From contig JAFQEB010000041.1 in the NCBI GenBank assembly GCA_017399225.1, forward strand, positions 28,571 to 92,570: a stretch of DNA of 64,000 bases. The letters are read 5' to 3'. The notes under the pieces were generated by a model. It did no database searches. It was not told the DNA's origin and saw nothing but the letters and a program-made list of their open reading frames with translations. The stretch is from Clostridia bacterium. GTDB taxonomy: Bacteria; Bacillota_A; Clostridia; Christensenellales; Aristaeellaceae. This document shows, piece by piece, positions 1 through 8,581 of the stretch. The first letter of the stretch is position 1; each line of letters begins with the position of its first letter. Made by a program: the position numbers and the translations under genes.

Positions 1-582
1 CTGCGGCTCGTCCGCCACGCCGATGAGGGCGGTGACGCTTTTCTGCGGGTTCATCAGATGGGTGTCGGTCTCATATACGCCCAGCCTGCGGGCGGCGTCG
101 GCGGCCTCCAGCAGCCGGGGCTGCAGCGCCAGCGACAGGTCGCCGTAGCCGGGGGAGAAGCGATCCGTCAGGTGCTTCCCGGGGAGGTGCGCGGCGATCT
201 CCCTTTCTGCCGCATCGCATGCAGCTTCCACGAAGGAACTGCCCAGTGCATCCAGCATCACGGCGCGCTGCATATCCCGCGCCTGCTCCTGCCGCAGCCA
301 TGCGTCGAAGGTCAGGCCCAGCGTGCACACAAGGATAACGCATTTCTCGCTGCCGCCGAGCATGGTACGGGCGCTTTTGCCGGGGAGGGGCAGCGGGACG
401 GGCCCCACGCCGATGATGGGCTGATCTCCCTCGTGGGCCAGCGGAAAAGCCCGCCATACCCAGCGGGGCATGCAGCGGCTGCACAGCTCCTCCGCCAGGG
501 ACGTCATCCGGGTGCGAAGCTCGCCCTGCGGATCGCTGCGTACGCCGAGGTAGCGCATCGCTTCATCGATGTCAGGCCGCAT
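1..582 (-). CDS. B12-dependent methionine synthase activation-domain protein (partial)
   Basis: The reading frame starts at an ATG (582) behind AAAGGAGG and runs off the left edge of the window, so only the first 194 residues are seen. Near the cut end it carries SPGYGDLSLALQ followed by a short stretch and NPQKSVTALIG, the hallmark of the reactivation domain found at the C-terminus of MetH, which binds S-adenosylmethionine and helps re-methylate cob(II)alamin. Here the domain is a free-standing protein, as in many Clostridia whose MetH lacks it. A metH gene would be expected nearby beyond the window (inference). The assignment rests on motif recognition. Confidence 0.8.
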   Translation of the reverse strand, partial: MRPDIDEAMRYLGVRSDPQGELRTRMTSLAEELCSRCMPRWVWRAFPLAHEGDQPIIGVGPVPLPLPGKSARTMLGGSEKCVILVCTLGLTFDAWLRQEQARDMQRAVMLDALGSSFVEAACDAAEREIAAHLPGKHLTDRFSPGYGDLSLALQPRLLEAADAARRLGVYETDTHLMNPQKSVTALIGVADEPQ

Positions 583-610
583 CCGCACCCCTCCTTTGAA
601 CGTTGCTTCC

Positions 611-616
611 ATTATA
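611..616 (-). promoter_or_regulatory. -10 element of the MetH-activation gene
   Basis: A perfect TATAAT reads leftward 29 bases before the ATG at 582. I see no convincing -35 hexamer at 16-18 bases, so this is only a half-supported promoter. Confidence 0.4.
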
Positions 617-672
617 CATGCTCGGCGCGGAAAAGTACAGCGCTGCGCTGTTCTAAATCCAGTACAGAGCAA

Positions 673-694
673 CAAAAAAGAGGCCGAAGCCTCT
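673..694 (-). terminator. Intrinsic terminator after the nucleotidyltransferase gene
   Basis: On the minus strand AGAGGC-TTCG-GCCTCT forms a stable UUCG tetraloop hairpin followed directly by six T residues, four bases past the stop codon at 698. Confidence 0.9.
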
Positions 695-697
695 ATG

Positions 698-1474
698 TCA
701 GCAGGGTAAATTCAGGCCTTTTGCCGCCAACGCCCGGCGGAGCACCCCGGCGAAGGCCTGTATGGCAGAGGTGAGGGCTTCAGCCTGAGCAAGGATCGCC
801 TCATCGGCAATGAGCGCGGGCGTCTGCCGTACCCGCAGCGCCAGGCGCAGGGCGTCCGCATCCGGGCACAGGCCCTGGGCAAGGGCCCAGGTTCCGGCCT
901 CGGTTTTGCTGGCCACGGCATCGTAGCGGAGGGTGTACAGCCCCCGGGCAATATCCAGCAGCCAGCCGAAGGCGTACAGGCTCCTGCTGCCGTGCCCGTG
1001 CTCCACGATGGTCGACAGGTGCCGGGCGACGTCCGCATACATCTCCTGCGGGGTTGGTATTGGGATGGTTTGCCGGACGTCTGCGCCGTGGAGCAGCTGT
1101 CCGATGCGGTGCAGCTCCCAGCGGCTGAAGCTGTCAAAGTGATGGCGATCCGTGATGCGCTGCCCGCTGGTTCCCCAGTACACAACGGTTGTGGGGGTGC
1201 GTTTCAGGAATGCTTCCAGATCCAGCATCCCGCCCTCAAAGGCCCGAAAACAGGGGACGCCGGGGTGCTGTAATGGGAGAGATTGACGAAGCCCCACCAG
1301 CCTTTCGGCCTGTGCTTGTGTGATCCTGCTGCCTGTAAGCACCAGCAGATCGATATCGCTCCAGCCCTCGCGGTAGTCGTCCATGGCCGCAGATCCATAC
1401 AGGTATATGGTGGGCAGGCTGTCCCGGAGGATCTCCGCGATGGCCTGCGTCATGATAGCAATGGCTTTCTGCAC
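698..1474 (-). CDS. Nucleotidyltransferase-domain protein (aminoglycoside adenylyltransferase-like)
   Basis: This 258-residue protein has the pol-beta nucleotidyltransferase signature near its N-terminus: LYGS, ten residues, then SDIDLLVL, giving the Gly-Ser and the two metal-binding Asp residues. The rest is a helical C-terminal half like that of ANT/AadA and DUF4111 proteins. Family members transfer a nucleotide to a small substrate, but the real substrate cannot be told from sequence and resistance should not be assumed. A GTG start was chosen because GGAGG lies five bases upstream; an internal ATG at 1453 is the alternative. It follows the TraX-like gene by 11 bases and is probably co-transcribed with it. 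Confidence 0.75.
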   Translation of the reverse strand: MQKAIAIMTQAIAEILRDSLPTIYLYGSAAMDDYREGWSDIDLLVLTGSRITQAQAERLVGLRQSLPLQHPGVPCFRAFEGGMLDLEAFLKRTPTTVVYWGTSGQRITDRHHFDSFSRWELHRIGQLLHGADVRQTIPIPTPQEMYADVARHLSTIVEHGHGSRSLYAFGWLLDIARGLYTLRYDAVASKTEAGTWALAQGLCPDADALRLALRVRQTPALIADEAILAQAEALTSAIQAFAGVLRRALAAKGLNLPC

Positions 1475-1485
1475 GGCTGCCTCCG

Positions 1486-2448
1486 TCAAAACGGATTCAG
1501 GTTGGAAACAAACTCCAGCACGGGGGCGCACAGCTCCAGCACGAATGTACACAGCGCTGTCCATGCGTTGGTCAGGTGCTCCCAGTGGATCTGCTTGCCC
1601 ATCAGCGCCTCCAGGCCGATGAGCAGCGCCAGGTGCAGGGGATAAATGCTGTAGCTCAGCCAGGCGGGCATACGGAGGACGGGCATACGGGTGCGCAGCG
1701 TCAGGTGAGCGGCAGCGCCGTTCGTGCGCAGGAAGGTCGGCACGGGGATGCGTACCTCGTCCGGCCAGATCATGAGCGGCAGGGCGAGGATCGCCAGGGA
1801 CTGCAGGCGCAGCCAGGGCGTGATCATTTCCCGGATGGGCAGAGAGGTCAGGGGCGCGAGGGAAATGCCAAAGACTTCGTTGATGCTCATGCCGCTGCCC
1901 CAGTACAGGCAGAAGGCGATCATCACCGCCGCGATGCCCTTGCGGCTGTCCCGGACGGCGTAGAGCAGAAGCATCAGCAGCACGCCCTTCCAGCCGTAGC
2001 TGGCGCTGCCGCAGTTGAGCAGCACAGCCAGGGCCATGGCCAGCACCGGCGCCCAGAGGTGGCTCAGCCAGCGCTTCTTCTGCATCCCCCAGATGCCGAT
2101 GAGCCCCAGCAGCAGGGTGAGGAAAATGTTGGGGACGTTCCAGGGATGGTGCAGCGCCACCATGAAAAGTGGCTGGGAGACAAGGCCCACCAGCGCCAGG
2201 CGGAGCATGTAACGGGGCATGGAGCGGGTGCGGCTTGCGCCCACCACCATGCACCAGCAGTACAGCGGAAAGGCCAGGCGGCCGATGAGCCGAAGCTCCT
2301 CCACGCCGGGGAAGCACATCTTGCCTGCGTGGTCGCAGAACATAAAGACCAGCGCCAGGAGCTTCAGCAGCCCTGTGGAGGTGTTGCCGGCCAGCCCGGC
2401 GGCCTCAGGGCTGCGGGCGGGAACCGGTCTTCTCAGCGTATCGCTCAT
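1486..2448 (-). CDS. TraX family membrane protein
   Basis: The 320-residue protein is highly hydrophobic with about eight to nine membrane segments. Its N-terminal block STGLLKLLALVFMFCDHAGK and the following RLAFPLYCW match the TraX family, named for the F-pilin acetylase and related to membrane acyltransferases. No conjugation genes are present, so its role is more likely acylation of a surface polymer (inference). It has its own promoter (2480-2508) and is followed by the nucleotidyltransferase gene. Confidence 0.8.
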   Translation of the reverse strand: MSDTLRRPVPARSPEAAGLAGNTSTGLLKLLALVFMFCDHAGKMCFPGVEELRLIGRLAFPLYCWCMVVGASRTRSMPRYMLRLALVGLVSQPLFMVALHHPWNVPNIFLTLLLGLIGIWGMQKKRWLSHLWAPVLAMALAVLLNCGSASYGWKGVLLMLLLYAVRDSRKGIAAVMIAFCLYWGSGMSINEVFGISLAPLTSLPIREMITPWLRLQSLAILALPLMIWPDEVRIPVPTFLRTNGAAAHLTLRTRMPVLRMPAWLSYSIYPLHLALLIGLEALMGKQIHWEHLTNAWTALCTFVLELCAPVLEFVSNLNPF

Positions 2449-2479
2449 GAATAACTTCCTTTCAAAACGGCTTACTGAC

Positions 2480-2508
2480 AGTATAGCGCAGAAATACCAT
2501 CAAATCAA
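2480..2508 (-). promoter_or_regulatory. Promoter of the TraX-like gene
   Basis: TTGATT, 17 bases, TATACT on the minus strand, 32 bases before the start codon. The -35 box sits in the tail of the upstream terminator hairpin (2510-2545). Confidence 0.7.
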
Positions 2509-2509
2509 G

Positions 2510-2545
2510 CCGCCCGTGCGCTGCAGTATCTCAGCGGACGGGCGG
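2510..2545 (-). terminator. Hairpin terminator after the LRR gene
   Basis: CCGCCCGT pairs with ACGGGCGG, with a further CGCTG/CAGCG helix inside. On the minus strand the tail is only CTTGATTT; on the plus strand it is TTTT. It follows the LRR stop codon at 2554, so termination of that gene is the likely role. Confidence 0.65.
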
Positions 2546-2553
2546 TTTTGCGA

Positions 2554-5160
2554 TCACTCCCAGCCGGGGATGTATTCCAGTTCGCAGGTATACGCCAGCA
2601 CGTCCTCAAGGGGCTCGCCGGTGCGGGCGGCATACTCCTCAGCGGTCTCGATGTGGGTGGCCGGGCTCATGACGATGACCTCCGCCCCCAGGCCATCCAG
2701 GCCGAAAGCGCCGTACTGGATCAGCTCCACGCCGGCGGGCACGACAATGGGCGCATCCACCAATACGCTCTGAAAGGCAAGCGTCTCCAGGGTTTTCAGG
2801 CTGGCGGGCAGCGTCACGGAGGCATAGCAGAAATCGTAGACGCCATGCTGACCGATGACCTCCACGCCCTCGGGGATGACCAGCGGAAGATCAAAATCCT
2901 CGCCCCAGGCATACAGGGCGTATGCGCCGTAGCGCCGCACCGCCGGCAGCGCCTGCCCGATGGAAGACGGCGCGGCGTACAGCAGCGTGCCGGTGCGCGT
3001 GTCGATCAGGAATCCGTTCTCGCTCACGAAATGCGGGTTGCCGGCAGCCACCGTGATTTCGCCCTCGAAGTGGAAGAAAGCCCCCTCAGGAATCTCGCTC
3101 AGCGAGGCCGGGAGGTGCACGGCGTCAATATCGTGGGCGCAGTGGAAGGCCTCCGCGTCCAGGAAGCGCAGCCCCTCTGGCAGGGTGATGCGGGCGACGC
3201 TGCCGTCCAACTTGGCGTCCATGGTGGAGAAGGCATAGGCGTCCATGCCCACCACCGGCAGGCCGCCGAGGGTCTCCGGCACGACGATCCCCTCCGACAC
3301 GTCGTCGCCCCAGAGGAAGCCGGTGATCACCGCGCCCTCCTCCGTGACGGCGTATTCCCAGCCGCTCTCGATGCAGACCGCGTTTTCCTCCGGCGATGGA
3401 ACGGCGCGCGTGTATTCGATCTCCCAGTCGTCCTCCAGCACCCAGACCTCCCCGGTGCGCCGGAAGTACTCCTCCGCCGTCTCCACGCGGGTATTCTCGC
3501 CCAGAATGATGATCTCCGCGTCCATGGGGGACGTCAGGCCAAACGCGCCGTACTCCACCACTTCCACCCCGGCAGGGACGACGATGCGCCCGCTGGTGAC
3601 GGTCATGGATTCAAAGGCGCCGGTCTCGATCACCCGCAGGCTCTCCGGCAGGGTCACGGAGCGCACCCGCGTGTCGTAGAATGCAGCGCCACTCAGTTCC
3701 TCGACGCCCTCGGGCAACACCAGGTCAGCCGGCAATTGCTGGTTGTCCAGCGCGCGGGAACCGATGCGCTTCACCGCCGGAATCGCGCCGTCCGGGGCCG
3801 AAGCGGCGGCGTACAGCAGCGTCCCTGTCCGCGTGTCGATCAGGAAGCCGTCCTTGCAGGTGAAGTGCGGATTGCCCTCCGCCACCACGATATCGCCGCC
3901 GAAGTACCAGCTGCCGTTCTCGCCGATGCTCTCCAGCGAGGTCGGCAGATGCACCTCGCGCACGTTCCGGCAGGCGTAGAACGCATCGCTGCTCAGGTGC
4001 TGTAACCCCTCCGGCAGCCGGATGCAGGTGCCCTCCGGGGGCCATTGAACGTCAGGCGATGGGTGGTAGAAGGCGAAGTCCTCGATGCCGATCACTGGCT
4101 GACTGCCCAGGGTGTCCGGCACGACGATCTCCGCCGGAACGACCTCGTCCCAGAAGTAGTCGGTGATCATGGCACCATTTTCGGTCAGCGCATAGCCGTA
4201 ATTGCCCTCGACGTGCTCTGTGCCGCGCTCGCGGGCATCCAGCTCCCGCTCCGTCTCCACATGGGTGTTGTCGCCCAGCAGCACCAGCTCCACCTCCGGG
4301 TCGAAGGCGTCCGCCGCCACAAAGGTGCAGCTCGCGGGGATCTCCACGCGGGTCAGCGGGCACAGGTAGAACGCCCAGCTCTCGATGCGCTCCACGCCCT
4401 CCGGGATGGTGATCTCCGTGAAGAAGTTGCAGCTGAAGGCGAGGTCCTCGATGGCCGTCAGCCCGGCGGGCAGGGTGATCTCCGTCAGTCCGGCGCAGTT
4501 GAACGCGGCCACGCCGATTTCCGTCACCCCGGCGGGAATGTCGATGTGGGTCAGGTACGCCCAGTCGTTAAACACGTTGCAGCCGATGGCGGTCAGCGTG
4601 TCCGGCAGCACGGGCTCCATCACGTTGTAGTTGTACAGGCACATATCGCCCAGGCGCTTCACGGCGGGCAGGGGATTGTTCTGCCCGGAGGGCGCAACGT
4701 ACAAAAGCGTGCTTGTCCGCTGATCGATCAGGAAGCCATCCTCGCAGGTGAAATACGGGTTGCCCGGGTGCACGGTGATCTCTGCGTCACCCCAGCACAG
4801 GCTGCCCTCCTCAATGTGGCTGAGGCTTGCGGGCAGCACGATCTCGGTGATGGCATTCGTCTCGCCAAACGCATTGCCGAAATCCGTTACGCCCTCGGGG
4901 ACGATCACCCGCACCGGGCCATTGGTGCGCGCGGTGAAATACACGTAGCTATACCCGGTGATGGGCTGCCCGCCGATCTCCGTCGGCAGGGTGATCTCCT
5001 CCGGCAGGGGCTCGGCGTTGATGCAGTGCTCCAATATGACCTCGTTGCCGGTCACGGAATAGGCATAGTCGCCCTCAATAAAGTACTGCGGCGCGTCCTC
5101 CGCCAGCGCTCCGGCAATGCACAGCAGCAACGCCAGCAGGGCCATCATCAGCTTTTTCAC
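2554..5160 (-). CDS. Secreted BspA-type leucine-rich repeat protein
   Basis: The 868-residue protein starts with a signal peptide (MKKLMMALLALLLCIAGALA, cut before E/D) and then consists of LRR_5/BspA-type repeats with recurring ITLP..L..I..AF units. It is built of three tandem modules of about 280 residues, starting near 22, 314 and 593. Each contains a block close to NPHF-x-C-x-DGFLIDTRTGTLLY and then a PAVKR motif at roughly 135, 430 and 710. There is no LPxTG, lipobox or membrane anchor, so it is probably released or loosely held at the surface. BspA proteins bind host or matrix proteins in some bacteria; the ligand here is unknown. Confidence 0.85.
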   Translation of the reverse strand: MKKLMMALLALLLCIAGALAEDAPQYFIEGDYAYSVTGNEVILEHCINAEPLPEEITLPTEIGGQPITGYSYVYFTARTNGPVRVIVPEGVTDFGNAFGETNAITEIVLPASLSHIEEGSLCWGDAEITVHPGNPYFTCEDGFLIDQRTSTLLYVAPSGQNNPLPAVKRLGDMCLYNYNVMEPVLPDTLTAIGCNVFNDWAYLTHIDIPAGVTEIGVAAFNCAGLTEITLPAGLTAIEDLAFSCNFFTEITIPEGVERIESWAFYLCPLTRVEIPASCTFVAADAFDPEVELVLLGDNTHVETERELDARERGTEHVEGNYGYALTENGAMITDYFWDEVVPAEIVVPDTLGSQPVIGIEDFAFYHPSPDVQWPPEGTCIRLPEGLQHLSSDAFYACRNVREVHLPTSLESIGENGSWYFGGDIVVAEGNPHFTCKDGFLIDTRTGTLLYAAASAPDGAIPAVKRIGSRALDNQQLPADLVLPEGVEELSGAAFYDTRVRSVTLPESLRVIETGAFESMTVTSGRIVVPAGVEVVEYGAFGLTSPMDAEIIILGENTRVETAEEYFRRTGEVWVLEDDWEIEYTRAVPSPEENAVCIESGWEYAVTEEGAVITGFLWGDDVSEGIVVPETLGGLPVVGMDAYAFSTMDAKLDGSVARITLPEGLRFLDAEAFHCAHDIDAVHLPASLSEIPEGAFFHFEGEITVAAGNPHFVSENGFLIDTRTGTLLYAAPSSIGQALPAVRRYGAYALYAWGEDFDLPLVIPEGVEVIGQHGVYDFCYASVTLPASLKTLETLAFQSVLVDAPIVVPAGVELIQYGAFGLDGLGAEVIVMSPATHIETAEEYAARTGEPLEDVLAYTCELEYIPGWE

Positions 5161-5262
5161 AGGATTCCCACCTTTCGTGTGCTTTTCACCTATACAGACG
5201 CGGCGTAAACGGAAAACATTCCCGATTTTGTTTGAAAACTTTGTAAATAATCGCGTTAAATA

Positions 5263-5291
5263 TTGACAAAAGCGGACGAATGTATTACGAT
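5263..5291 (+). promoter_or_regulatory. Promoter of the SH3 protein gene
   Basis: TTGACA, 17 bases, TACGAT, with the start codon 32 bases further on. Confidence 0.75.
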
Positions 5292-5323
5292 TGTGTTATG
5301 AATGCGTATGAGGTGAGCTTGCT

Positions 5324-6028
5324 ATGAAGCGTCTGCTGCTGATTTTGTTCCTGCTGCTTCTGCCCTGTGCCGCGCTGGCAGAGGAAGTGCCCTACACCCT
5401 GACCGCTACTGTCGCGGCAGAGCAATCCGCCCTGCGGGCCCTGCCCATCGAGGAGGCCGAAACTGTCCTGCCCCTGGAAAAGGGCGAGGCACTGACCATC
5501 ACCGTTCTGGGCACCAGCTACTGCGAAGCCGCGGTGGGGGAGACGGCGGGCTACATCGCCACGGCGGATATCGCCTTTGACGTCTTCGGCGGCGAGCCGA
5601 CCCGCCTGGGCGTGATCGACGTGTCGCCCACCAACCAGTACCACGGCCGCATCACCCTGCGCACCGAGGCGTCCACCAAGTCGAAGGCCATCCGCAAGCT
5701 GGAGAAGGGCTGCATCGTCCTGGTGCTGGAGCAGACGGGGGACATGACCCATGTCGTCCTCCCGGATACGGAGGGCTACGTCACCACCAAGCATCTGGAC
5801 AGCATCGAACCGGCAAAGAGCTGGCGCATCGCCTATGTGGATCCCGGTGTGAACGCCTGGCTGCGCCTGGATAGCCGCTACGGCAAGAACTGGATGATCT
5901 GCCGCCTGGAGCCGGGCACGCCGATCCAGTTCATTGACAATCCCAACGGCTGGGCAAAGGTTGAGGTCGCAGGCTACCGGGGCCGTATGCTAGCACACAA
6001 CCTGGGCTTTGAAGCACCGGAGGAGTAA
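5324..6028 (+). CDS. Secreted SH3-domain protein
   Basis: A 234-residue protein with a signal peptide (MKRLLLILFLLLLPCAALA, then EE) and bacterial SH3-like repeats. The clearest is at about 110-170 (ITLRTEASTKSKAIRKLEKG ... GYVTTKHL), a second lies at about 178-230 (WLRLDSRYGKNWMICRLEPG ... GYRGRMLAHNL), and a degenerate one precedes them. Such domains bind peptidoglycan or cell-wall peptides. No catalytic domain is present. The start follows GAGGTGAGC by six bases. It converges on the anti-sigma-like gene. Confidence 0.8.
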   Translation: MKRLLLILFLLLLPCAALAEEVPYTLTATVAAEQSALRALPIEEAETVLPLEKGEALTITVLGTSYCEAAVGETAGYIATADIAFDVFGGEPTRLGVIDVSPTNQYHGRITLRTEASTKSKAIRKLEKGCIVLVLEQTGDMTHVVLPDTEGYVTTKHLDSIEPAKSWRIAYVDPGVNAWLRLDSRYGKNWMICRLEPGTPIQFIDNPNGWAKVEVAGYRGRMLAHNLGFEAPEE

Positions 6029-6079
6029 AACGGGACAGCCGACTTTTTCCTGCGTGAAAAATGTATGACGGAACAGAAC

Positions 6080-6107
6080 GAGCCTCCCGCAGAAATGCGG
6101 GAGGCTC
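6080..6107 (-). terminator. Terminator between convergent genes
   Basis: GAGCCTCCCGC pairs perfectly with GCGGGAGGCTC around a six-base loop. The minus-strand tail GTTCTGTT is the more T-rich, so it serves mainly the leftward gene ending at 6145, and possibly both. Confidence 0.7.
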
Positions 6108-6144
6108 GCTTGGCTGCAGGGAGATGATGATCGTCTCTGTCAGC

Positions 6145-7251
6145 TTATCCGTTTCCATCCAAGGTCGTATCATACTCAAGATACTCGACGGTGCCATCCA
6201 GCACATTCACGGTGATCCTGTACTCGCCGTCGCCCTCCTGCCAGCCGTCATCGCTCCAGCTCTCGAAGGTCATATTGAACGTCGGATGTTGATCGGCGCC
6301 AACGGTGCTGTAATAAGCAATGGAGTAACCATCGTCATCAAAGTCCAGCCGCTGCTGCTGTTCCGGATTCAAGCGATACGCGGCGATGATTCCTTGCCGC
6401 CCCAGCTCGATCAGTTCGTCTCTGGTGAATCTGGACTGTGCTTCAATTTCCTTGCCGGCCTCGGAGACGTCCTGCTGATACTGTGCGATCTGGGCTTCTA
6501 CCTGTTGATCGAATACAGGGAATTCGTGATCGGAAGCATCATCCGGGGCCGGTTTCATGCCTTCATAGAGATCGACCTCTTCACCGCACGCCTTTCTTTG
6601 GAATCTGCTTGTGTCGTGAGTCACGCTGGTAATGCGCAACATTTCGCCAAGCTGTTCAGCGCCCCAGGCTTCCGCCTCGAAACCGCCCTCTGTGCTCATG
6701 CCGTCAAGGGACCAGGTCGTGCTTTCGACCTGTCCCTTTGTGACGGATACCCTGTAGACGCCCAGCTTCGATGCCAGCGCTTCTTCAAAACGGGGTTCAT
6801 AATAAACAGTGAGATGCTCTTCATCATTGCCGCGGGAATAATGTTCAAAGAATCCGAGCATGGAAGGCGTAAGCTCATACTTTTCTTCCAATGCCTGATT
6901 GGCAACGGTATAGGCATTGACCTTAGGGGATAACAACACGTTGATGACGGTATACGCCAGTGCCGTGAAAGAGATCAGCATCAGTACGATCGTGAATATC
7001 AATCCGAGCGGTAGCTTTTTAAGCCTGAAACAACGATCCTTGTTCATTTTGTTCCCACCTGTCTCGCTTTCAAATAATGGATTGCGCTGACCGGATGCTG
7101 TCTGCAGTCCGGAAAGCGGCATGTTCAGCGATTCCTGATGCGCGACGTTCAAGACGCGCTGGGCCAGGTAGGGATTAGCTTCTACGCCATGCTTGGCACA
7201 ATACTGATCCACGGTATTGTGAACCTGCGTACGAATCTTTTGCTCATTCAT
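6145..7251 (-). CDS. Probable anti-sigma-like membrane protein
   Basis: The 368-residue protein has a short cytoplasmic N-terminus (1-75), one membrane segment at about 82-105 (PLGLIFTIVLMLISFTALAY) and a large outer domain with no family I recognise. It starts at the second of two overlapping ATGs behind AAGGAGGATGCTT and overlaps the sigma-factor gene by eight bases. That coupling and topology fit a membrane partner that holds the sigma factor inactive, but no classical zinc anti-sigma HxxxCxxC motif is visible; two isolated cysteines occur at 18 and 74. The regulatory role is inferred from context. Confidence 0.65.
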   Translation of the reverse strand: MNEQKIRTQVHNTVDQYCAKHGVEANPYLAQRVLNVAHQESLNMPLSGLQTASGQRNPLFESETGGNKMNKDRCFRLKKLPLGLIFTIVLMLISFTALAYTVINVLLSPKVNAYTVANQALEEKYELTPSMLGFFEHYSRGNDEEHLTVYYEPRFEEALASKLGVYRVSVTKGQVESTTWSLDGMSTEGGFEAEAWGAEQLGEMLRITSVTHDTSRFQRKACGEEVDLYEGMKPAPDDASDHEFPVFDQQVEAQIAQYQQDVSEAGKEIEAQSRFTRDELIELGRQGIIAAYRLNPEQQQRLDFDDDGYSIAYYSTVGADQHPTFNMTFESWSDDGWQEGDGEYRITVNVLDGTVEYLEYDTTLDGNG

Positions 7252-7768
7252 AAGCATCCTCCTTTTCCAGCAGATCGCGCAGCCTGGTATGCGCATGTTT
7301 CAGTCGCCCCGATACGCTTGATACATTGATACCCAGCGTATCAGCAATTTCCTTCATCGTCATATCGTGATAGTAGTACAGCAGGATGACTTCCTTCTGC
7401 TTGACCGGCAGCCTGATGATCGCCTGAGCCAGTGCGTCAGAATCACCGTTGTCAAACGGCTGCACCGGAACCGGCGGCACGTCTTCCGGCGTCACATGCC
7501 GATCCATAAAGCGGAACCAGCCTGCGCGCCGCATATCCCGGCAGGTGTTCATAGCGATCCGTGTCAGCCATGTTTTTGTACTGCTGTCGCCACGAAATGA
7601 GGATAGGGATCTGTATGCCTTCAGGAACGTTTCCTGAACAGCGTCTTCGGCCAATGCTTTATCGTGCAGATAGATGAAGCACAGGCGCAGCAAAGAGCAC
7701 TGGTATTGATCTACAAGACTGATCAACAGTTCGTCATGGGTTCTGTCCGGGCCCTTGACAGTCTCCAT
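7244..7768 (-). CDS. ECF-type RNA polymerase sigma-70 factor
   Basis: A 174-residue two-domain sigma factor. Region 2 is seen at 20-90 (LRLCFIYLHDKALAEDAVQE, WLTRIAMNTCRD) and region 4 at 115-165 (LPVKQKEVILLYYYHDMTMK, then EIADTLGINVSSVSGRLKHA), the latter being the helix-turn-helix that reads the -35 box. AAGGAGG lies ten bases before the ATG. The downstream overlapping membrane protein is its likely antagonist. Its target promoters cannot be stated; I found no well-spaced ECF-type promoter upstream for autoregulation. Confidence 0.9.
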   Translation of the reverse strand: METVKGPDRTHDELLISLVDQYQCSLLRLCFIYLHDKALAEDAVQETFLKAYRSLSSFRGDSSTKTWLTRIAMNTCRDMRRAGWFRFMDRHVTPEDVPPVPVQPFDNGDSDALAQAIIRLPVKQKEVILLYYYHDMTMKEIADTLGINVSSVSGRLKHAHTRLRDLLEKEDAYE

Positions 7769-7875
7769 CTGCTGCTCACCTCCTTACACTCATACTGACG
7801 ATTGAAAAAGGCAGAATTATGGTTTGCGCGGAAAAATGCTGGATGCGCAGCGCGGCTTTCTGAATGAGAACCAAC

Positions 7876-7905
7876 ATAAAAACGGACGACCGGTAAGGGT
7901 CGTCC
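7876..7905 (-). terminator. Terminator after the DUF1292 gene
   Basis: On the minus strand GGACGACC-CTTACC-GGTCGTCC is followed by GTTTTTATG. It lies about 115 bases past the stop at 8020; the stretch between holds no gene I can support. Confidence 0.8.
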
Positions 7906-8019
7906 GCGATACGGTCTGTGAGGGATTGAAGGGCCGGTGGCCGCCCCGGCATTCCGGTGACTTAATGGAATGCGTCTCGGGTGCTTTTCATGCCGGAACC
8001 CACGCTGGAGGGGGGAAGG

Positions 8020-8373
8020 TCAATCCTCGTCGTCCGCTTCCTCGTCGTCATTGAGCTTCATGGTCGCGATTTCCATCAGCTTGGCTTCGAGCTTCTGATC
8101 CTCCACGGGGACGAACTCTTCCAGCTCTTCGCCGTTTTCGTCCGTCGTGATCACGATCTTCATCACGTAGCAGTCAACTGCTTCGGCCGTGTCATCCTCG
8201 TTGGAGTCGGTCAGGATGGCGTATTCATCGCCATTGTAGAAGAAATAATCGATGATCTTGAACAGGATGGTATTGCCTTCCTCGTCCGTCATCTCAATGA
8301 TGTCCTCTTCGTAGGTTTCCTCGATGACGTCCTCTTCCATACCATTCTGGTCATGCAGCTGTTCGTCGTTCAT
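8020..8373 (-). CDS. DUF1292 family protein
   Basis: A very acidic 117-residue protein (EETYEEDIIEMTDEEGNTIL ... YFFYNGDEYAILTDSNEDD) of the DUF1292 family, small cytoplasmic proteins of unknown function in Firmicutes, usually next to ruvX. Two relatives lie at 59.5-60.1 kb. The ATG at 8373 is preferred over the GTG nine bases upstream because AAGGGG is eight bases before it. It has a monocistronic layout with its own promoter (8498-8526) and terminator. Confidence 0.8.
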   Translation of the reverse strand: MNDEQLHDQNGMEEDVIEETYEEDIIEMTDEEGNTILFKIIDYFFYNGDEYAILTDSNEDDTAEAVDCYVMKIVITTDENGEELEEFVPVEDQKLEAKLMEIATMKLNDDEEADDED

Positions 8374-8497
8374 TGGAAACACCCCTTTCTTTCCTCAGCC
8401 CTTCACCCGATCCTGAACCGGGGGCAGACCACGCAGCACGGGCTGAGCTTTCAGGCTGCCGCTCACAGGCGGCTTTTTCTGCCTTTCTTGTAGCTTT

Positions 8498-8526
8498 ATT
8501 ATACACATCAAATGCCAGTTTGGCAA
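8498..8526 (-). promoter_or_regulatory. Promoter of the DUF1292 gene
   Basis: TTGCCA, 17 bases, TATAAT on the minus strand, about 125 bases before the ATG, which leaves a long untranslated leader in which I see no known riboswitch. Confidence 0.75.
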
Positions 8527-8549
8527 TAGATTTTGCGAAAGTTTTCTGC

Positions 8550-8578
8550 TTGATTTTGTGTGAAATGGGTGGTATAAT
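8550..8578 (+). promoter_or_regulatory. Rightward promoter facing the envelope operon
   Basis: TTGATT, exactly 17 bases, TATAAT on the plus strand. No plus-strand gene follows; transcription would begin near 8585, inside the left arm of the 8582-8622 hairpin, and run antisense into the DUF896 and Lgt-like genes. Confidence 0.65.
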
Positions 8579-8581
8579 GGA

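Noticed and set aside
698..2317. 539-codon minus-strand frame joining the nucleotidyltransferase to upstream sequence
   Set aside because: Its first half is an out-of-frame reading of the TraX-like gene; only the part from the GTG at 1474 is coding.
7800..7850. ECF-type autoregulatory promoter (AAC ... CGTC) before the sigma factor gene
   Set aside because: The two elements are 21 bases apart, too far for the usual 16-17, so it was not listed.
7824..8054. 76-codon plus-strand frame after the sigma gene promoter region
   Set aside because: It has no SD, covers a terminator hairpin and runs into the DUF1292 gene in antisense.
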